Positions 16,681 through 25,960 of a stretch of 64,000 bases of DNA are shown here, one piece after another. This stretch comes from RYN-428 sp035551995. GTDB lineage: Bacteria > Planctomycetota > Phycisphaerae > Tepidisphaerales > Tepidisphaeraceae. Numbering within the stretch: the stretch's first letter is position 1; the number at the start of each line of letters is the position of its first letter. Where the stretch lies: positions 14,681 to 78,680 of the forward strand of contig DASZME010000065.1 in the NCBI GenBank assembly GCA_035551995.1. The letters are read 5' to 3'. The translations under genes and the position numbers were made by a program. A model generated the notes under the pieces. The model was not told the DNA's origin. It did no database searches and worked only from the letters and a program-made list of their open reading frames with translations.

Positions 16681-17871
16681 ATGTCGCGCATCTCGTCGGA
16701 TCATCCTGAATTTTGCGATTCGTCCAGGCGGCGAAAGCAAGATGGATTTACGCTGGTGGAGCTGCTGGTATCGATTGGGATCATCGTCCTGTTGCTGGCG
16801 ATCTTAATGCCGATTCTCGGCCGTGTCCGCGAAGCCGGCCGGCGCACCAAGTGTGCGGCCAATCTTCACACCATCGGCCAGATGGCGACGACCTTCGCCA
16901 ACGATCACCGCGGTTTTTTCCCCGCCTGCTATCGAATGAACGATACCGCATCGGCGACCTATCCCTTCAGAGTTCCGCAATTCATCAATGTTCCCTACCT
17001 TGATCCCTCGACCGGGACGATAAAAAACGACCACGACTCCGATGACTCGCAATACGGCTGGCAGCAGTACGGCACGTCGTGGACGATGTGGCAACGGTAT
17101 AACGCCACCCTCGATGTATTCACTTGCCCCAGCGTCGATACGCCGGCGCATGAAATCGATCTGGCCACCAGTTCGTCGCAAGCGCAATACGGGAATTTCA
17201 TCTCAAGCAACTACATGTATCTGGGCGGGTTGTCCGACCAGAACATGGCTGTGCCGCCCCATGTCTCCGGCGGCAATCATTCGACAGGCCACTGGGCCAA
17301 GGCCCCGCCGGCGGTCGCGATCGGGGGCTCGCCGCTTTACGTCTACCAGGTCGATCCGAACGACTCGACAAACGTGATCGACGTGCAGGTTGGGATGGCG
17401 TCGCTTGGGCAAACGGTGCTCGCCGCGGACCTGGTTTACTACGGGGGAACCAGCACCTCCGTGCCGGTCTACAAAATCAATCATCCCGTCACCGGCAACC
17501 CGAAGATGCCGGACTTTCAGAACGTGCTTTACGGTGACGGCCGGGTTGAAGGTCATGGTCCCGCGGAGTATCCGCTGGCGTTGAACGACGACACGGGCGG
17601 CACCGGATCTAATCCGAAATATTCGTATAATTGGTCGATGAAGTTCGCGAGCGGTCAGGCTGGCTTCTACTATTGGGGCGAGCCGGAATCGACGCCGCTC
17701 ATGACGGGCGTGCAACCGCCGCCTACCGACGCGATTCCCGGAACCACGGATCCAAATGCGACGACAGGATCAGCATGGGTGCAGCCGAAATACCTGCCGC
17801 CCAATCCAGTCGTGGCCAATCCGCCCACTGAACCGCCGACAGAAGGAAACCCCGGGGCGTTGCCCGGCTAA
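16681..17871 (+). CDS. Prepilin-type N-terminal methylation domain protein (planctomycete H-X9-DG type)
   Basis: 396 aa. The type IV prepilin peptidase site is clear: basic leader then GFTLVEL (G22/F23, E27), followed by a hydrophobic helix (LVSIGIIVLLLAILMPILGR). The C-terminal segment with H, spacer and YGDGRVEGHG resembles the processing-associated H-X9-DG motif of the large planctomycete pseudopilin families. The protein would be cleaved and held in or assembled at the cytoplasmic membrane (type II secretion/pilus-like). GGAGG lies five to six bases before the ATG. A Pro-rich tail ends the protein. Confidence 0.85.
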   Translation: MSRISSDHPEFCDSSRRRKQDGFTLVELLVSIGIIVLLLAILMPILGRVREAGRRTKCAANLHTIGQMATTFANDHRGFFPACYRMNDTASATYPFRVPQFINVPYLDPSTGTIKNDHDSDDSQYGWQQYGTSWTMWQRYNATLDVFTCPSVDTPAHEIDLATSSSQAQYGNFISSNYMYLGGLSDQNMAVPPHVSGGNHSTGHWAKAPPAVAIGGSPLYVYQVDPNDSTNVIDVQVGMASLGQTVLAADLVYYGGTSTSVPVYKINHPVTGNPKMPDFQNVLYGDGRVEGHGPAEYPLALNDDTGGTGSNPKYSYNWSMKFASGQAGFYYWGEPESTPLMTGVQPPPTDAIPGTTDPNATTGSAWVQPKYLPPNPVVANPPTEPPTEGNPGALPG

Positions 17872-18012
17872 CAGCCGAACGGCAAATCCGCTGGCGTTGA
17901 CGAGGTCTGGTCACAAATGAGGGCACGGACTTTCGCGGGCGAAAGCCTGGCAAGTCCGTGCCTGTTTTTGTGGGTGCATGCCGGTCGCGAACAAGCCGCG
18001 GCATCCTTCCAA

Positions 18013-19206
18013 TCACGCCAGCTTCTTCAGGAACTCGGCGATCCGATCCAATCCTTTATCGATTTGTTGCATGCTGGTGGCGAAGCTCAATCGGACATGG
18101 GTATCGAATCCGCTGTCGTTCCCGGGAACCACCGCGACATGCGATTGCTCCAGCAACATGGCCGCGAAGCTCACGGCATCCTCGATTCCCGCCTTGCCGA
18201 AATAAGCGCTGACATTCGCGAAGCAGTAGAACGCCCCCTGCGGCTGCACACATGTCACGTTCGGCAGCGCGACAAGGCGCGACCACATATGTTTGCCGCG
18301 AAGTTCAAACTCCCGCCGCATCGTTTCCACGCTCTCGGCGCCGCGCGGATCGCTTAGCGCCGTTGCCGCCGGCATCTGCGTGAAGCTCGTGATGTGGCTG
18401 GTCATCTGCGATTGCAGCTTATTGATCGCGGCGATCGCCTCTTTGGGCCCGCCGATGTATCCGACTCGCCAGCCGGTCATCGCGAAGCTCTTGGAATGAC
18501 AGTTAAAAGTCAGCGTGCGCTCGATTAACGACGGATCGAGCGTGGCGAAGCTGACGAATTTCAAGCCGCCGTAGATCAGTTTTTCGTAGATTTCGTCACT
18601 GAAGACGATGATGTTCGGATGCCGGGCGATCACGTCCGCCAGCGCCTTCAATTCGTCGGGTGTATACGCGTGTCCCGCCGGGTTGCTCGGCGAATTGATG
18701 ATGAACCCTTTCGTTCGCGGCCCGATCGCCCGCTCGAGCTGAGCCGGGGTGATCTTAAATCCATTCGCCTCTTCCCCGCGCACGATCTTGGGCGTCGCGC
18801 CCGCCAATTTCACCTGCTCGGGATAACTCACCCAGTACGGCGACGGAATGATCACCTCATCCCCCGGATCGAGCGTCGCCATGAATGCCATGTACAGGCA
18901 ATGCTTTCCCCCGGAGCCGGTGGTGATCTGGTCGGCCTTATACGGCAGCCCGTTCTCCCGATTGAACTTGGCCGCGATCGCTTCGCGCAGCTCCGGGAAA
19001 CATGGGGTCGGCGTATATTTGGTCTGCCCCTTATCGAGTGCGGCCTTTGCCGCATCCTTGATAAACGCCGGCGTGTCAAAATCCGGCTCCCCCGCGCCAA
19101 ACCCAACCACGTCGATCCCCGCCTTTTTCATGGCGTTAGCCTTGGCGCTGACCGCCAGGGTGATCGAATCGGAAACGCTCTGCATGCGACTGGCAAGCGG
19201 AAACAT
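18013..19206 (-). CDS. Class I aminotransferase, aspartate aminotransferase-like
   Basis: 397 aa, PLP-dependent fold type I. GAGEPDFDTP, the PLP-ring tyrosine segment PSPYWVSYPEQ, SDEIYEKL (Asp for the pyridine nitrogen), Schiff-base Lys239 in SKSFAMTGWR and the C-terminal RLSFATS arginine are all visible. It probably transfers amino groups between aspartate and 2-oxoglutarate, though related enzymes also accept prephenate. The usual NPTG motif reads SPSNPAGHAY (Ala for Thr). The ATG at 19206 has GAGGAG seven bases upstream. Monocistronic. Confidence 0.85.
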   Translation of the reverse strand: MFPLASRMQSVSDSITLAVSAKANAMKKAGIDVVGFGAGEPDFDTPAFIKDAAKAALDKGQTKYTPTPCFPELREAIAAKFNRENGLPYKADQITTGSGGKHCLYMAFMATLDPGDEVIIPSPYWVSYPEQVKLAGATPKIVRGEEANGFKITPAQLERAIGPRTKGFIINSPSNPAGHAYTPDELKALADVIARHPNIIVFSDEIYEKLIYGGLKFVSFATLDPSLIERTLTFNCHSKSFAMTGWRVGYIGGPKEAIAAINKLQSQMTSHITSFTQMPAATALSDPRGAESVETMRREFELRGKHMWSRLVALPNVTCVQPQGAFYCFANVSAYFGKAGIEDAVSFAAMLLEQSHVAVVPGNDSGFDTHVRLSFATSMQQIDKGLDRIAEFLKKLA

Positions 19207-19406
19207 CGGGAACTCCTCTGTGAATGTCGGGCGGGGAAGCGTAAGAGAGCAAAGGGAACAGGTCAAGAAGCGAGCGCGATCCGGCCCCATTCCGTCTAAA
19301 GATCATTTAAGTAGCCGCGTGCGATTCATGTAGCGCCCGCATCGCGGAACCTGATTCGCGTGGCTACGTTTAAACTTCACGCGGCTCATTTGTTGTCGTA
19401 CGCGGC

Positions 19407-20381
19407 TTACTTCGGCGCTTCGTCGTCTCCGCCACTCCATCGGTCGTTCAATGAATCGAAGATCGCTCCGCCGACGTTAGCCGGGTGACGATCCGGCCAT
19501 GGCGCCGGCCCACCGCCGGGCAAGAGCGAAGCCGCCAGCCCTCGCAGCAATCGAAGCGGCGCGAGAACACGATTGACGAACGGAACTTTCGATCCCAGGC
19601 CATTGGCGCGAAATAGCAAGACTGTGACATCGTCTCCCGTGAGGTTCCCAGGGTGCAGGGTCTCGATTGCCCTTAGAAGCTCCGGAACGATTTGGCTCGG
19701 ATCGGCGACGGATATCGAGTTCAGGACCTCAAGCAGTCCCTCCTGGCCAAGAAACTCGCCATTACAGTTCCGCGACTCGGGCAAGCCGTCGGTGTAGCAC
19801 AGCACCAGGTCGCCGACGCGCAGTTTCACCGCGAATTGGTGATAGGCCGACGAATCCTCGATTCCAAGGGGCAAATTACTGGGTCGGCTGTCATCGAATC
19901 GCTCTTTTTTTTCGGCGTAAATCCATCCCTGGCCGTCACGGTAGATCAGTGGCGGGGGATGGCCGGCGTTGCAAAACGTAACGTGATTCGTCGGCGCAAA
20001 AAAGGTGGTGACGATGGCCGTGGCAAAACTGCCAGCTTCGGAGAGTTCGGTGAATCGGCGATTCATTTCCCCCACGAATTGCCGCGGATCGAGGTAATTC
20101 ACGTACTTTCGCATCAGCGTGCGGAGGGATGTGGCGATATCGCCGACCGCGCTTCCGTGCCCGCTCACGTCGGCGACCAGCAGCCGGGTAATCCGGCCTG
20201 TCGCGCAAGAGGAAACGAAGTAAACGTCCCCGCCCGCTTGCGCGGCAATCCCCGCGGCGCCGGTATAGGGTCGGCAATAGACCCACGCATCGATTCCCGT
20301 CATGATAACGCCGCTGTTGACCGGCTGATTGCCGCCCCAAACCTCCATACATTGCATGATTTCGGTTTTGGCATCGTCCAT
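19407..20381 (-). CDS. SpoIIE-type PP2C serine phosphatase
   Basis: A 324-aa soluble protein. A PP2C/SpoIIE domain covers about residues 30-260: GGDVYFVSS and LLVADVSGHG (metal-binding Asp pairs), FCNAGHPPPLIY, CYTDGLPESRN and TGDDVTVLLF. Such phosphatases usually act on anti-sigma-factor antagonists or are output modules of partner-switching systems. No sensor domain is attached and no anti-sigma gene is adjacent. The C-terminal about 70 residues are Pro/Gly-rich. The ATG at 20381 gives a short N-terminus; the open frame further upstream runs through an AT-rich region and is unlikely to be translated. Confidence 0.8.
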   Translation of the reverse strand: MDDAKTEIMQCMEVWGGNQPVNSGVIMTGIDAWVYCRPYTGAAGIAAQAGGDVYFVSSCATGRITRLLVADVSGHGSAVGDIATSLRTLMRKYVNYLDPRQFVGEMNRRFTELSEAGSFATAIVTTFFAPTNHVTFCNAGHPPPLIYRDGQGWIYAEKKERFDDSRPSNLPLGIEDSSAYHQFAVKLRVGDLVLCYTDGLPESRNCNGEFLGQEGLLEVLNSISVADPSQIVPELLRAIETLHPGNLTGDDVTVLLFRANGLGSKVPFVNRVLAPLRLLRGLAASLLPGGGPAPWPDRHPANVGGAIFDSLNDRWSGGDDEAPK

Positions 20382-20581
20382 CCCCGCCAGTGTAGCAGCT
20401 TCACGGCGATTTTTCGGGGATTTCAAATCAGACTGAAGCGATAAATTCGCTAAAAGAAAAATTTCTTCAAGTCGCTCGCGCCAGCCGAAAAAGTGAGAAA
20501 ACGGCCGGATTTTCAGCGATTGGAAGGTTTTGGAACATCGTGGAAGATCCGAAAAACCGCATGCAAACTGGAAAGTTTTTA

Positions 20582-20609
20582 TTGACACGCACCGGCATTG
20601 GGATACAAT
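20582..20609 (+). promoter_or_regulatory. Strong sigma70-type promoter of the structured RNA
   Basis: A perfect TTGACA (20582-20587), a 16-base spacer and TACAAT (20604-20609), preceded by an AT-rich stretch (GTTTTTATT) that could act as an UP element. Start of transcription is predicted near 20616. Confidence 0.7.
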
Positions 20610-20615
20610 CCTCGT

Positions 20616-20862
20616 GTTGCTTGACCGCCGAAGCCTTCTCTCACAGGGAAGGCGCGGAGAACCCAATACAAGCCATTCCGGTTTGTATCGTCTGCTGAGT
20701 CGGATTCTTTCCGGCGAAGTGAGACAGGGGCTTATCGGAGTTCGTGCACTGGCACGAACTTCTGAAGGAGACTTTCAACTCCTCGCCCGTCAGCTAACTC
20801 CGTAGGCATGTGAAAGGGATCAACGCTGTCTGAAAGCGTTTCGATCCTTCCTTATTTTTTCC
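20616..20862 (+). ncRNA. Candidate structured non-coding RNA or riboswitch-like leader
   Basis: About 245 bases between a strong promoter and an intrinsic terminator, with no convincing reading frame. Predicted stems: 20633-20638/20648-20653 (GCCTTC/GAAGGC, extended by CCGC/GCGG), 20666-20674/20680-20688 (9 bp), 20699-20703/20711-20715, 20739-20747/20752-20760 (9 bp, loop ACTG) and 20666-type repeats of short stems at 20766-20770/20779-20783. The loop of the first hairpin (TCTCAC, 20639-20644) is complementary to GTGAGA at 20719-20724, allowing a pseudoknot. I do not recognise it as 6S RNA, SRP RNA, tmRNA, RNase P RNA or a known riboswitch class. It could be a free RNA or a cis-regulator of the small gene at 20965. 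Confidence 0.55.
20814..20860 (+). terminator. Intrinsic terminator of the structured RNA
   Basis: AAGGGATCAACGCT (20814-20827) pairs, with bulges, with AAGCGTTTCGATCCTT (20834-20849) across a six-base loop, and is followed by the T-rich tract TTATTTTTT (20852-20860). Confidence 0.7.
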
Positions 20863-20964
20863 TTTTGTCTGGTGTGTACACGCCCGCACGATGGGTGTTT
20901 CGTTGCCCTGCGTCGCTACACCACCGCTTTTTTTAGCGCCTCACGGGCGCAAAGGAGATCTCAC

Positions 20965-21183
20965 GTGGAAGGTAATCATGCACAGTCGCTTCGTCGGGCG
21001 ATCGAGAGCCTGATCAACGCGAAACTTCACGATGCAATCACGCCGGGTGGCTTGGATCGCCTTGCCGCTCATCGTCGTACGGGCGTCGCCTCGTACGACA
21101 TCCGTATGGCCGAGCGCCGTCTGGAGCAGGCCGTTGAAGAAATCCTATCTGGCGCCGAGGTCTTAACAGCCCAAGACGCCTGA
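20965..21183 (+). CDS. Small helical protein of unknown function
   Basis: 72 aa starting at a GTG with a good Shine-Dalgarno (AAGGAG at about 20952). The sequence is amphipathic and helix-prone: SLRRAIESLINAKLHDA, a short AITPGGLDRLAAHRR linker, then DIRMAERRLEQAVEEILSGA. The 5' leader after the RNA terminator has complementary ends (CGCCCG at 20881 and CGGGCG at 20944), which place the ribosome site just outside a hairpin. I recognise no family. Its position behind a structured RNA with a terminator suggests attenuation control. It could still be a chance frame. Confidence 0.5.
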   Translation: MEGNHAQSLRRAIESLINAKLHDAITPGGLDRLAAHRRTGVASYDIRMAERRLEQAVEEILSGAEVLTAQDA

Positions 21184-21395
21184 AGCACCCCATTGGTTAT
21201 CGGTTGGCGGCGTGGCGTCGATGAGTGCCCCGCAGACCAGTTGGAGATGTCAGGAGCGGTTCGCCCGACAGAGCGGATCGTTCTCGGCAACGGAGTTTCC
21301 ACCGCGGCGACGCGACGGAACTATTCCACTCCACTTGAATCTGCGTTCATCTTCGTTCTGTCGCCCAATCGACCTCACCAATGGAAACGACTGAT
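21184..21395. other. Intergenic, no gene seen
   Basis: Between the small ORF and the hairpin at 21396. No coding signal, promoter or repeat that I can support. Confidence 0.35.
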
Positions 21396-21424
21396 GGAGC
21401 CGCCCCCAAAGCTGGGGCGGCTCC
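21396..21424. terminator. Strong hairpin, possible bidirectional terminator
   Basis: GGAGCCGCCCC (21396-21406) and GGGGCGGCTCC (21414-21424) form a perfect 11-bp GC-rich stem with a seven-base loop, 18 bases beyond the stop of the minus-strand gene and downstream of the plus-strand small ORF. There is no T-run on either side. Confidence 0.5.
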
Positions 21425-21441
21425 CGTCGCTTATGGCCGAG

Positions 21442-22044
21442 TCAATGAAATGATCCCGCCGGTCTCAATCGCCGCCAGACGATCCCCAGCATTCCCGTAA
21501 GAAGCATCGCCGCCCACGCCGGCGGCAGCGGAACGGAGCGCCCGCTGAACGTCTCCACGATGGACCCGGATTCCACCGTGAACGCACGGTAGGCGAACTG
21601 GCGATTGGAAACGTCGATCAACGAGAAGGGCGTCGTAAACGTCACGTCATTTCCATGGACGGTGAATGGCGTCGTGCCGCGCAGGCTTCCCCACGCGCCG
21701 GCTTGCGGATCGGTCAGATCGGGCGGCGAAGCGTTGCGCACGCGCAGGGCGTTGGCGAAGCGAATCTCCGAGCCTCGGATGATCGTCGTCAGATTGGCCA
21801 GCGGATCGGGCCCGGTTGGGTTGGCGGCGATTTCAACCTGGAAAGAATCGACCGGCCGCCCGCCCGCGTCGAGCGAGTAGAAATCGGGGACGTGTGGAAA
21901 AGCGATCGTGAACGTCGCTTCGTCGGTGGCCGCGTTTACCGTGACCGAGTCGCCAGATTGGCTCATGCCGGCCCACCCCGGCGTCGCGACGCCGAGCAGG
22001 CCGGATAACAATGACGCGAAAATCCAGGTCTTTTGCAAAAACAT
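21442..22044 (-). CDS. Exported protein with exosortase-type (VPLPP) C-terminal anchor
   Basis: 200 aa. A signal peptide (LQKTWIFASLLSGLLGVATPGWA) is followed by a beta-rich domain of about 140 residues. The C-terminus has the tripartite form of PEP-CTERM-like sorting signals: VPLPPAWA, a hydrophobic helix (AMLLTGMLGIVW) and RRLR. Proteins of this type are cleaved by exosortase and delivered to the surface. GGAG lies seven bases before the ATG at 22044. The function of the body of the protein is unknown. Confidence 0.65.
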   Translation of the reverse strand: MFLQKTWIFASLLSGLLGVATPGWAGMSQSGDSVTVNAATDEATFTIAFPHVPDFYSLDAGGRPVDSFQVEIAANPTGPDPLANLTTIIRGSEIRFANALRVRNASPPDLTDPQAGAWGSLRGTTPFTVHGNDVTFTTPFSLIDVSNRQFAYRAFTVESGSIVETFSGRSVPLPPAWAAMLLTGMLGIVWRRLRPAGSFH

Positions 22045-22095
22045 GTTTGACGCTCCGCTTTGCGAGAGGGCCGGCAAGCGGTTAAACAATCCGCT

Positions 22096-23232
22096 ATGCC
22101 AAGGCAAACTCCCGGTAATTCATCTTCGGCCTCGTCCCGTAAAATCCTGAAAGAACTCTGCTCGGTTCCCACCGCCCCCTTCGCCGAAGCACGGGTAATC
22201 GGCTTCGTCGAATCGTTTGTTGGCGCGCGTCGCCGGCTTCAATTGACGCGCGATGTTTTCGGGAATCTGCTGATCCAAATCCCGGCGGGCGCGCGCCGCC
22301 GCGCGTCCGGTAAGAAGCGGCGGCGTTGGGTTTTCACGGCCCATATGGACCATCCCGGCTTCATCGCCGGAAAAATGCTCGACCCCCGCACTTTGGAAGC
22401 GGATTTTTACGGCGGCGTTTCCCCCGAATACTTCCCCGGATCGCGCGTGAAATTCTTCGACGCCGACGAGGAAATCCGCGCGTCGGTAATTAATTATCGG
22501 ACGGCAAAAGATGGCCGCGCGAACGGCGCCACGCTGCGCGTTTCCAAGCCGGTGGCGAGCGGAACGCCAGGGATGTGGGATCAGGGGGAAGGAAAATTCG
22601 CCGGCCGGCGTTTCCTGAGCCGAGTATGCGATGACCTGGCCGGCGCCGCCGCCGCCCTGGCCATGCTCGACGCTCTCGCCAAAAAACCGGCGAAGATCGA
22701 CGTGGCCGTCTTGCTCACCCGCGCCGAGGAAGAAGGATTCATCGGCGCCGTCGCCGCCTCGCTGAAGCCGCGGCTCCTACGCAAGACCGACCGTGTGATC
22801 GCCATCGAATGTTCATCCGTCCAGCCCTACGCTCCGCAAGGCGGCGGCGCCATCATTCGCGTCGGCGATCGAACCAGCGTCTTTAACTCTTCCCTCAGTT
22901 ATTTTCTCACCCAGGTCGCCACCGACCTTGGCGCCGCCGACAAAACCTTCAAATACCAGCGTGCCCTTATGCCCGGCGGCACATGCGAGGCGACGGTTTA
23001 TGACATCTATGGCTTCATCGCCGCGTCGATTTGCGTGCCGCTGGGGAACTATCACAACATGGACAAGTCAAAGAAAAAGATCGCTCCCGAATATATCGAC
23101 GTCGGCGACTGGGACAGCATGGTTAAATTGTTCATCGAACTCGCGCGGCGCGGCCACGAGTATGAGCCGGGCCATGGGGCGCTTAAGGCAAAGGTCAAAG
23201 CAAGATTCGACAAGATGAAGCATATGTTGTGA
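22096..23232 (+). CDS. M42-family metallo-aminopeptidase
   Basis: 378 aa. A di-metal peptidase of the M42 (glutamyl aminopeptidase/deblocking) family. Metal and catalytic residues are visible in order: TAHMDHPGF (HxD), CDDLAGAAAALA (bridging Asp), LTRAEEEGFIGA (catalytic Glu pair), AIECSS and GNYHNMD (final His). The ATG at 22096 starts 51 bases from the divergent exported-protein gene. A lysine/arginine-rich loop (RRRASGKKRRRW) near residue 70 is unusual. Cytosolic, as no signal peptide is seen. Confidence 0.85.
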   Translation: MPRQTPGNSSSASSRKILKELCSVPTAPFAEARVIGFVESFVGARRRLQLTRDVFGNLLIQIPAGARRRASGKKRRRWVFTAHMDHPGFIAGKMLDPRTLEADFYGGVSPEYFPGSRVKFFDADEEIRASVINYRTAKDGRANGATLRVSKPVASGTPGMWDQGEGKFAGRRFLSRVCDDLAGAAAALAMLDALAKKPAKIDVAVLLTRAEEEGFIGAVAASLKPRLLRKTDRVIAIECSSVQPYAPQGGGAIIRVGDRTSVFNSSLSYFLTQVATDLGAADKTFKYQRALMPGGTCEATVYDIYGFIAASICVPLGNYHNMDKSKKKIAPEYIDVGDWDSMVKLFIELARRGHEYEPGHGALKAKVKARFDKMKHML

Positions 23233-23365
23233 TCGCCGCTTCACGATTCAGCACTGCGGCCGACATAACTTCCGCGCTTGGTCGCGGCCAACCCATCGCA
23301 AGAATGCGTAAAGTGAGTTCGATCGCATTCCTGGAACGCTTTCTTGGGCTGCCGCAGAGTTTTTT

Positions 23366-23417
23366 GCGTTTGGCGGCCCCGGTTGCGGAGCGTATTTCGC
23401 GACCAGAAACTCGCGCC
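23366..23417 (+). repeat. Dispersed hairpin repeat, copy B
   Basis: GCGTTTGGCGGCCCCGGTTG, CGGAGCG and TTTCGCGACC match copies at 16478, 34291 (inverted) and 52084. It lies between the convergent M42 and yidD genes. The palindromic core is degenerate here. Confidence 0.7.
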
Positions 23418-23434
23418 ATCAACATGAAAAACGC

Positions 23435-23653
23435 CTAAGCCGGGTCATAGCCCTTGCCGCCGAACGGATGGCATCGGCACAGGCGCCTGGCGGTTTTCCA
23501 TCCCCCTTTCCACGCGCCGTATTTGTCGATCGCGTCGAGCGCATATTGGCTGCACGTCGGCGTAAATCGGCATTGGCCGCCAAGAAACTGCCCCAGCGTC
23601 GCGCGGTAAAGGAGAACAAAATGGATGAGAATCCACCGCATAAAAAAACTCAC
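23435..23653 (-). CDS. yidD: Membrane protein insertion efficiency factor YidD
   Basis: 72 aa, the usual YidD length. The family core CRFTPTCSQYALDAIDKYG, KGGWKTARRLCRCHPFGGKG and the final YDPA are complete. An N-terminal amphipathic segment (MRWILIHFVLLYRATLGQFLG) would bind the inner face of the membrane, where YidD assists the YidC insertase. It overlaps rnpA by four bases. A start at 23641 is also possible. Confidence 0.93.
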   Translation of the reverse strand: MSFFMRWILIHFVLLYRATLGQFLGGQCRFTPTCSQYALDAIDKYGAWKGGWKTARRLCRCHPFGGKGYDPA

Positions 23654-24036
23654 CCGGCGCCCTTTCCCGTTCCACGACGCCGCCAGATACCATCCAGTTT
23701 ATTTACCGCAACGGTCAACATCGATCGATACTCGCCAAGCGTCAAAGGCTCATGCGGCCGCACCACGACCACCAAATCATAGCTTCCGGGCAGATCATGC
23801 CGCACCGCGCGATACGCCTCGCGCAAGAGCCGCTTGATCCGATGACGTCGCGGCGATGAGCCCACCTTTCGCGAAACGCTCAATCCCATTCGGGCGTGGC
23901 CAAGCTCATTGGGAAGCGCAAAAAACGCCAGCGGCCCGCGCGTATCGCGCACGCGGGCGTAATACACCGCCGCGAAACGCGGCGGCGTCGAAAGCCGATG
24001 CGAGCGAGGAAACGTATTGCGGCGCGGCTCATTCAT
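23650..24036 (-). CDS. rnpA: Ribonuclease P protein component
   Basis: 128 aa. RnpA binds RNase P RNA and assists 5' maturation of tRNAs. The sequence follows the family throughout: HRLSTPPRFAAVY, ARMGLSVSRKVGSSPRRHR (the RNR-type basic motif), IKRLLREAYR and DLVVVVRPHEPL. The ATG at 24036 (or 24042) gives the normal start; the open frame further upstream looks non-coding. It overlaps yidD, as in many bacteria, but no rpmH lies upstream and no yidC downstream of yidD. Confidence 0.93.
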   Translation of the reverse strand: MNEPRRNTFPRSHRLSTPPRFAAVYYARVRDTRGPLAFFALPNELGHARMGLSVSRKVGSSPRRHRIKRLLREAYRAVRHDLPGSYDLVVVVRPHEPLTLGEYRSMLTVAVNKLDGIWRRRGTGKGAG

Positions 24037-24175
24037 ACGCATAAAAGATAAAGCACGCCGGCCGGGTTCAACGCGTGGTATTCGTGAAGAACGCAACGCA
24101 CGAGAAAACGAAAAATGTCGCACTATCGCGTATTTGTATTTCTTCGTGCCCTTCGTGGACCATTCATTGTCTCTT

Positions 24176-25210
<1,035 letters not shown>

Positions 25211-25240
25211 CCCGCCTCTCCTTCACGAAAGAAGATCCGT

Positions 25241-25888
25241 ATGCCCGTTCGCCGCTGGATTAAAGACCCCTTTCCCGGCTTGTCGCATTTTTTCGGCGCC
25301 GGGCTGTCGATCTTGGCGTTGATCGTCTTGATCGAAGCCTCGCGCGGAAAACCGGCCTGGATCATCGCGTTTACGATCTACGGCGCCAGCTTGATCATGC
25401 TGTATCTCGCCAGCGGAATCGCCCATTCGGTTCACTCTTCGCCGATGATCGAAATGTGGCTCGATCGCTTTGATTATATCGCGATTTTCATTCTGATCGC
25501 CGGGACGTATACGCCGCTCTGTCTGATCGCGCTGCATGGCCCGCTGGGGTGGGGAATTCTTGCGGGCGAATGGATCATGGCCATCACGGGCATTTCGATG
25601 ATCATCTGGGGCCGCGGGTTTTCCGATCGCGTGCGGTCGATTCTTTATGTGGTCATGGGGTGGCTGGCCATCGTCGCGGCCATCCCCATTTTTCACACGT
25701 TGTCGGCGGCCGCCCTTTTTTGGCTGATCGGCGGGGGGATCATTTACTCCTTGGGCGCCGTCGTCTTCGTCAGCGACCGGCCGCACCTGTGGCCCGGCAA
25801 ATTCGCCGCTCACGATCTATGGCATTGCATGGTGCTCGGGGGCAGCGCGTGCCATTTCTTCCTGATGCTGAATATCATCGCCCGCTGA
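25241..25888 (+). CDS. Hemolysin III/PAQR-family membrane protein
   Basis: 215 aa with seven predicted membrane helices. Family features: GLSHFFGAGLSILALIVLI, the SGIAHS histidine motif, DRFDYIAIFILIAGTYTPL and the C-terminal HDLWHCMVLGGSACHFF with three metal-type histidines. PAQR proteins are thought to be metal-dependent membrane hydrolases related to ceramidases; the bacterial function is unsettled. It starts 30 bases from hemB on the opposite strand. Confidence 0.85.
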   Translation: MPVRRWIKDPFPGLSHFFGAGLSILALIVLIEASRGKPAWIIAFTIYGASLIMLYLASGIAHSVHSSPMIEMWLDRFDYIAIFILIAGTYTPLCLIALHGPLGWGILAGEWIMAITGISMIIWGRGFSDRVRSILYVVMGWLAIVAAIPIFHTLSAAALFWLIGGGIIYSLGAVVFVSDRPHLWPGKFAAHDLWHCMVLGGSACHFFLMLNIIAR

Positions 25889-25960
25889 TCTAAGGGCGAT
25901 ACCCTGTCCGACAACGCCGCCCGGATTTCCCATGCCACGCTGTCCGCTTACAATTAGCGC

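Noticed and set aside
20530..20805. 91-codon frame across the structured RNA
   Set aside because: It starts upstream of the promoter and runs through perfect hairpins; no ribosome site and no homology recognised.
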